From contig NZ_JBNPEO010000013.1 in NCBI RefSeq assembly GCF_050490315.1, positions 3,440 through 67,439 on the forward strand: 64,000 bases of DNA. Reading direction: 5' to 3'. Under the pieces are notes generated by a model. The model saw nothing but the letters and a program-made list of their open reading frames with translations, ran no database searches and was not told where the DNA came from. The DNA comes from JBNPEO01 sp050490315 (GTDB lineage: Bacteria > Actinomycetota > Actinomycetes > Actinomycetales > Micrococcaceae). Position 1 is the stretch's first letter; every line of letters begins with the position of its first letter. A program made the position numbers and the translations under genes. Positions 62,278 to 64,000 of the stretch are shown piece by piece.

Positions 62278-62725
62278 GAAATAAGGATCGGACGCCCAGC
62301 TATCATTCAGCTGTGAAACGGCTTGGGCTCGCGTGTGAAGTTCAGCGGGTGTGCTAGGGGTGATTGGTCTTAATCCGCGTGTATCGGTAGACTTGACAGG
62401 CGCAAGGTGGCGCGGAGTGTGTTTGATTGCTCCGGTTATTGGAGTTTGCAGGTTTCCTGCGGCATCAAGAAGCCGGTAGTTAGGGGCTCAAGTTGAGCAC
62501 ATTCCCGTATTTGCCCGGCATCCCAGACCTCTTAAATCTCCCAAGGTTCTAGAAATCTGTGGCCCATAGTCTCCGCCGCAACGAGGAGCTTTGACCGTTC
62601 TATCGGTTCTCAAAAAGTTTGCGGAAAACATCGGAATGACTCTGGGGCCGTTGGTGAACGCTAGCAAGCGCGCGGAGGGCAGCAGCCTGTTCTCCGTTAC
62701 CCATTATTTTTTCGAGGAGAGTCAA
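62278..62725. other. long upstream region of the ribosomal protein operon
   Basis: This 448-base gap lies between the divergent ferric-reductase and rpmB genes. One candidate promoter towards rpmB reads TTGGTC (62364-62369), 18 bases, TAGACT (62388-62393), which would leave a leader of over 300 bases. I looked for a Zur-type box and found none. The frame upstream of the rpmB ATG is open but does not resemble L28. Confidence 0.45.
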
Positions 62726-62962
62726 ATGGCAGCACATTGCCAAGTGACCGGAGCCGAGCCGGGCTTTGGACACAGCATTTCGCACTCGCACCGACGTAAC
62801 AAGCGTCGGTTCGATCCGAACATTCAGAAGAAGCGCTACTGGGTTCCTTCCCTGCGCCGCAACGTGACGCTGCAGGTTTCTGCACGCGGCATCAAGACCA
62901 TCGACGTACGCGGTATTGACGCTGTCGTTGCTCAGATCCTGGCTCGAGGTGTAAAGCTCTAA
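62726..62962 (+). CDS. rpmB: 50S ribosomal protein L28
   Basis: A 78-residue L28 starting at ATG 62726 with GAGGAG before it; the open frame upstream is not part of the protein. It has CQVTGAEPGFGHSISHSHRRNKRRFDPN, KKRYWVPSLRR and ends ILARGVKL. The single Cys, with no second pair, fits a form lacking the full zinc ribbon. It is the first gene of a three-gene ribosomal operon, and the stop overlaps rpmG by one base. Confidence 0.95.
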   Translation: MAAHCQVTGAEPGFGHSISHSHRRNKRRFDPNIQKKRYWVPSLRRNVTLQVSARGIKTIDVRGIDAVVAQILARGVKL

Positions 62963-63129
62963 TGGCAAAGGATAAGGACGTACGTCCCATCATTAAGCTG
63001 AAGTCCACCGCGGGCACCGGTTACACCTACGTAACCCGCAAAAACCGTCGTAACGACCCAGACCGTTTGGTTCTGAAGAAGTACGATCCCAAGATCCGCC
63101 AGCACGTTGAATTCCGAGAGGAGCGCTAA
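62962..63129 (+). CDS. rpmG: 50S ribosomal protein L33, cysteine-free form
   Basis: A 55-residue L33. It reads MAKDKDVRPIIKLKSTAGTG, then YTYVTRKNRRNDPDRL and YDPKIRQHVEF. It contains no cysteine, so it is the zinc-independent (C-minus) paralogue. Its ATG shares the last base of the rpmB stop (TAATG). Confidence 0.95.
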   Translation: MAKDKDVRPIIKLKSTAGTGYTYVTRKNRRNDPDRLVLKKYDPKIRQHVEFREER

Positions 63130-63134
63130 ACCAC

Positions 63135-63440
63135 ATGGCTAAGAAGTCCAAGATTGCTCGTAACGAGCAGCGCAAAGTCATTGTCGAGCGCTACGCTGCA
63201 AAGCGCCTCGAACTGAAGAAGACCCTGGTTAACCCGAACGCTACCGACGAGGCACGCGAAGAGGCTCGCTTGGGCCTGCAGAAGCTGCCTCGCAACGCGT
63301 CACCGGTACGTCTGCGTAACCGCGACATCATCGATGGCCGCCCGCGCGGTACCTTCCAGAAGTTCGGTATCTCCCGTGTTCGCTTCCGCGACATGGCTCA
63401 CCGTGGCGAACTTCCGGGTATCACCAAGTCCTCTTGGTAA
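63135..63440 (+). CDS. rpsN: 30S ribosomal protein S14, long zinc-independent form
   Basis: A 101-residue S14 of the long type. There are no Cys pairs, and the core is RNRDIIDGRPRGTFQKFGISRVRFRDMAHRGELPG. The short zinc-binding S14 is normally encoded in the spc ribosomal operon, so two forms may coexist. In actinobacteria such rpmB-rpmG-rpsN sets are often derepressed under zinc limitation by Zur; I saw no Zur box here. It starts five bases after rpmG. Confidence 0.95.
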   Translation: MAKKSKIARNEQRKVIVERYAAKRLELKKTLVNPNATDEAREEARLGLQKLPRNASPVRLRNRDIIDGRPRGTFQKFGISRVRFRDMAHRGELPGITKSSW

Positions 63441-63453
63441 TTCCGTAGTTTAG

Positions 63454-63487
63454 AAAAGGCCGGCAACCAATTGGTTGCCGGCCTTTT
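63454..63487 (+). terminator. rho-independent terminator after rpsN
   Basis: A perfect 17-base inverted repeat with no spacer (AAAAGGCCGGCAACCAA / TTGGTTGCCGGCCTTTT), so the real loop is a few central bases, followed by TT. It separates the ribosomal operon from the rRNA promoter. Confidence 0.93.
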
Positions 63488-63490
63488 TTG

Positions 63491-63786
63491 TACCCACTGT
63501 TGTATTGATATTCATCGTTGAGATTCATCATTTCGCTGGAAAATATTGCTAGTTCCCAGCGTTTGCGGGGCCAAATGCCATTGTGATGTAGCTAACGCGC
63601 TTTTGGTTTGTGTTGGGTGTTGGTGGGGTGTATTGTTTTTTGAGTCGCCGCGAGGGGAACAGCGTTGAGCTGGGACCGCGGGTGGCCACCCCCCTTTCTT
63701 TTAGGCCATGGTTTGGTCGTCTTTTTGGGCGTCTGAGTGTGGTTGTGGGTTGTGTTTGCTGCTGGTGTGAGTCCTGGAATATGGAT
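63491..63786. other. GT-rich spacer before the rRNA promoter
   Basis: About 300 bases with unusual G/T runs on the + strand and no plausible gene. Open frames cross it (63610-63843), but they lack ribosome-binding sites and continue into the promoter. It may carry upstream activating sequences or additional rRNA promoters that I cannot define. Confidence 0.5.
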
Positions 63787-63815
63787 TTGCGGTTTGGTGG
63801 TGAATCGGGTAAGTT
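63787..63815 (+). promoter_or_regulatory. candidate rRNA operon promoter
   Basis: TTGCGG (63787-63792) and TAAGTT (63810-63815) are 17 bases apart, the ideal spacing, in the position expected for an rrn promoter, about 60 bases before the antitermination-type leader box. Transcription would begin near 63822. Confidence 0.6.
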
Positions 63816-64000
63816 TGAAAAGTTGCTCCGGAGCGAGTTCTGATCCTGTTGAGGGGTTGGGGTGGTGCCGGTAGTGCCTGTTGTTTGAGAACTCAATAGT
63901 GTGCCAAGTTTATTGATACCGATTGTTTTTTGATTGGTTGATTTTGCCAGGCTGTGCGCACCCCGTGTGTGTGGTCTGGTTTTCAGCTGGTTTCGAATTT
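63816..64000 (+). ncRNA. 5' leader of a ribosomal RNA operon (16S gene lies beyond the window)
   Basis: The box TTTGAGAACTCAATAGTGTG (63883-63902) is the conserved antitermination/leader element found before 16S rRNA in actinobacteria. The 16S start sequence itself is not reached by position 64000. The following T/G-rich stretch would form the RNase III processing stem. Confidence 0.75.

Noticed and set aside
62591..62725. An N-terminal extension of L28
   Set aside because: The extra 45 codons do not resemble L28, and GAGGAG sits just before ATG 62726.
62278..62725. A Zur box upstream of rpmB
   Set aside because: I searched for a TGAAAATGATTTTCA-like palindrome on both strands and found only partial AT-rich matches.
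63610..63843. A 77-codon frame before the rRNA leader
   Set aside because: It runs through the rRNA promoter and has no ribosome-binding site.

Overview
The window looks like a chromosomal segment of a high-GC Gram-positive bacterium, most likely an Arthrobacter-type member of the Micrococcaceae. This rests on the actinobacterial gene repertoire (CdaR/PucR-type regulator facing alanine dehydrogenase, DtxR/IdeR-type iron box, DUF3375/DUF4194/SMC locus, ApbE/FMN-binding/ferric-reductase trio), frequent GTG starts and 4-base gene overlaps, and an rRNA leader with the box 'TTTGAGAACTCAATAGTGTG' known from actinobacterial rrn operons. I computed no GC value or phylogeny, so the genus is inference.

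Layout. 1-5 kb: end of an Asp-box (BNR) beta-propeller gene overlapping a MoaD/ThiS-like gene, a small conserved-looking protein, a YegS/DagK-type lipid kinase, a membrane-anchored ACT protein and purB. 5.4-8.6 kb: a small helical WXG-like protein overlapping a serine alpha/beta-hydrolase with a glycine-zipper tail, then a type I methionine aminopeptidase and a small membrane protein. 8.7-13.8 kb: an aromatic/histidinol-phosphate aminotransferase and a branched-chain-type 2-oxoacid dehydrogenase operon (E1 alpha, E1 beta, E2) preceded by a long perfect inverted repeat. 13.8-17.1 kb: universal stress protein, a PLP aminotransferase, and an FMN reductase divergent from a TetR regulator with a clear operator. 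17.4-23.3 kb: a complete family-5 peptide-type ABC importer. 23.4-27.1 kb: a Gfo/Idh/MocA oxidoreductase and the divergent ald/regulator pair. 27.2-34 kb: PTS genes (ptsI, ptsH with two small downstream genes) facing a TetR regulator and mannitol-specific mtlA-mtlD. 34-41.4 kb: a MarR-MFS pair with two tandem operators, a sugar porter, a DHA2 drug exporter bracketed by large related hairpins, rraA and another MFS. 41.4-44.2 kb: a DUF456 protein, a TPR-like protein, an S4 RNA-binding protein and a membrane-anchored protein. 44.4-50.2 kb: a Wadjet/MksBEF-type SMC locus (jetA-jetB-jetC) with no jetD nuclease beside it. 50.3 kb: an FBP zinc-finger protein. 51-56.2 kb: a siderophore uptake operon under an IdeR-like box. 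56.3-59.5 kb: three SGNH hydrolase paralogues with a MarR gene among them. 59.5-62.3 kb: an extracytoplasmic flavin electron-transfer module. 62.7-63.4 kb: rpmB-rpmG-rpsN. 63.5-64 kb: promoter and leader of an rRNA operon whose 16S gene lies beyond the window.

Points that stand out: the SMC locus without its nuclease; the Asp-box/MoaD-like pair; the WXG-like/hydrolase pair; well-defined operators next to most regulators; the fact that all five transcription-factor genes look leaderless; and two related giant hairpins flanking one drug-exporter gene. I saw no insertion sequences, prophage, CRISPR array, tRNA genes or obvious pseudogenes.
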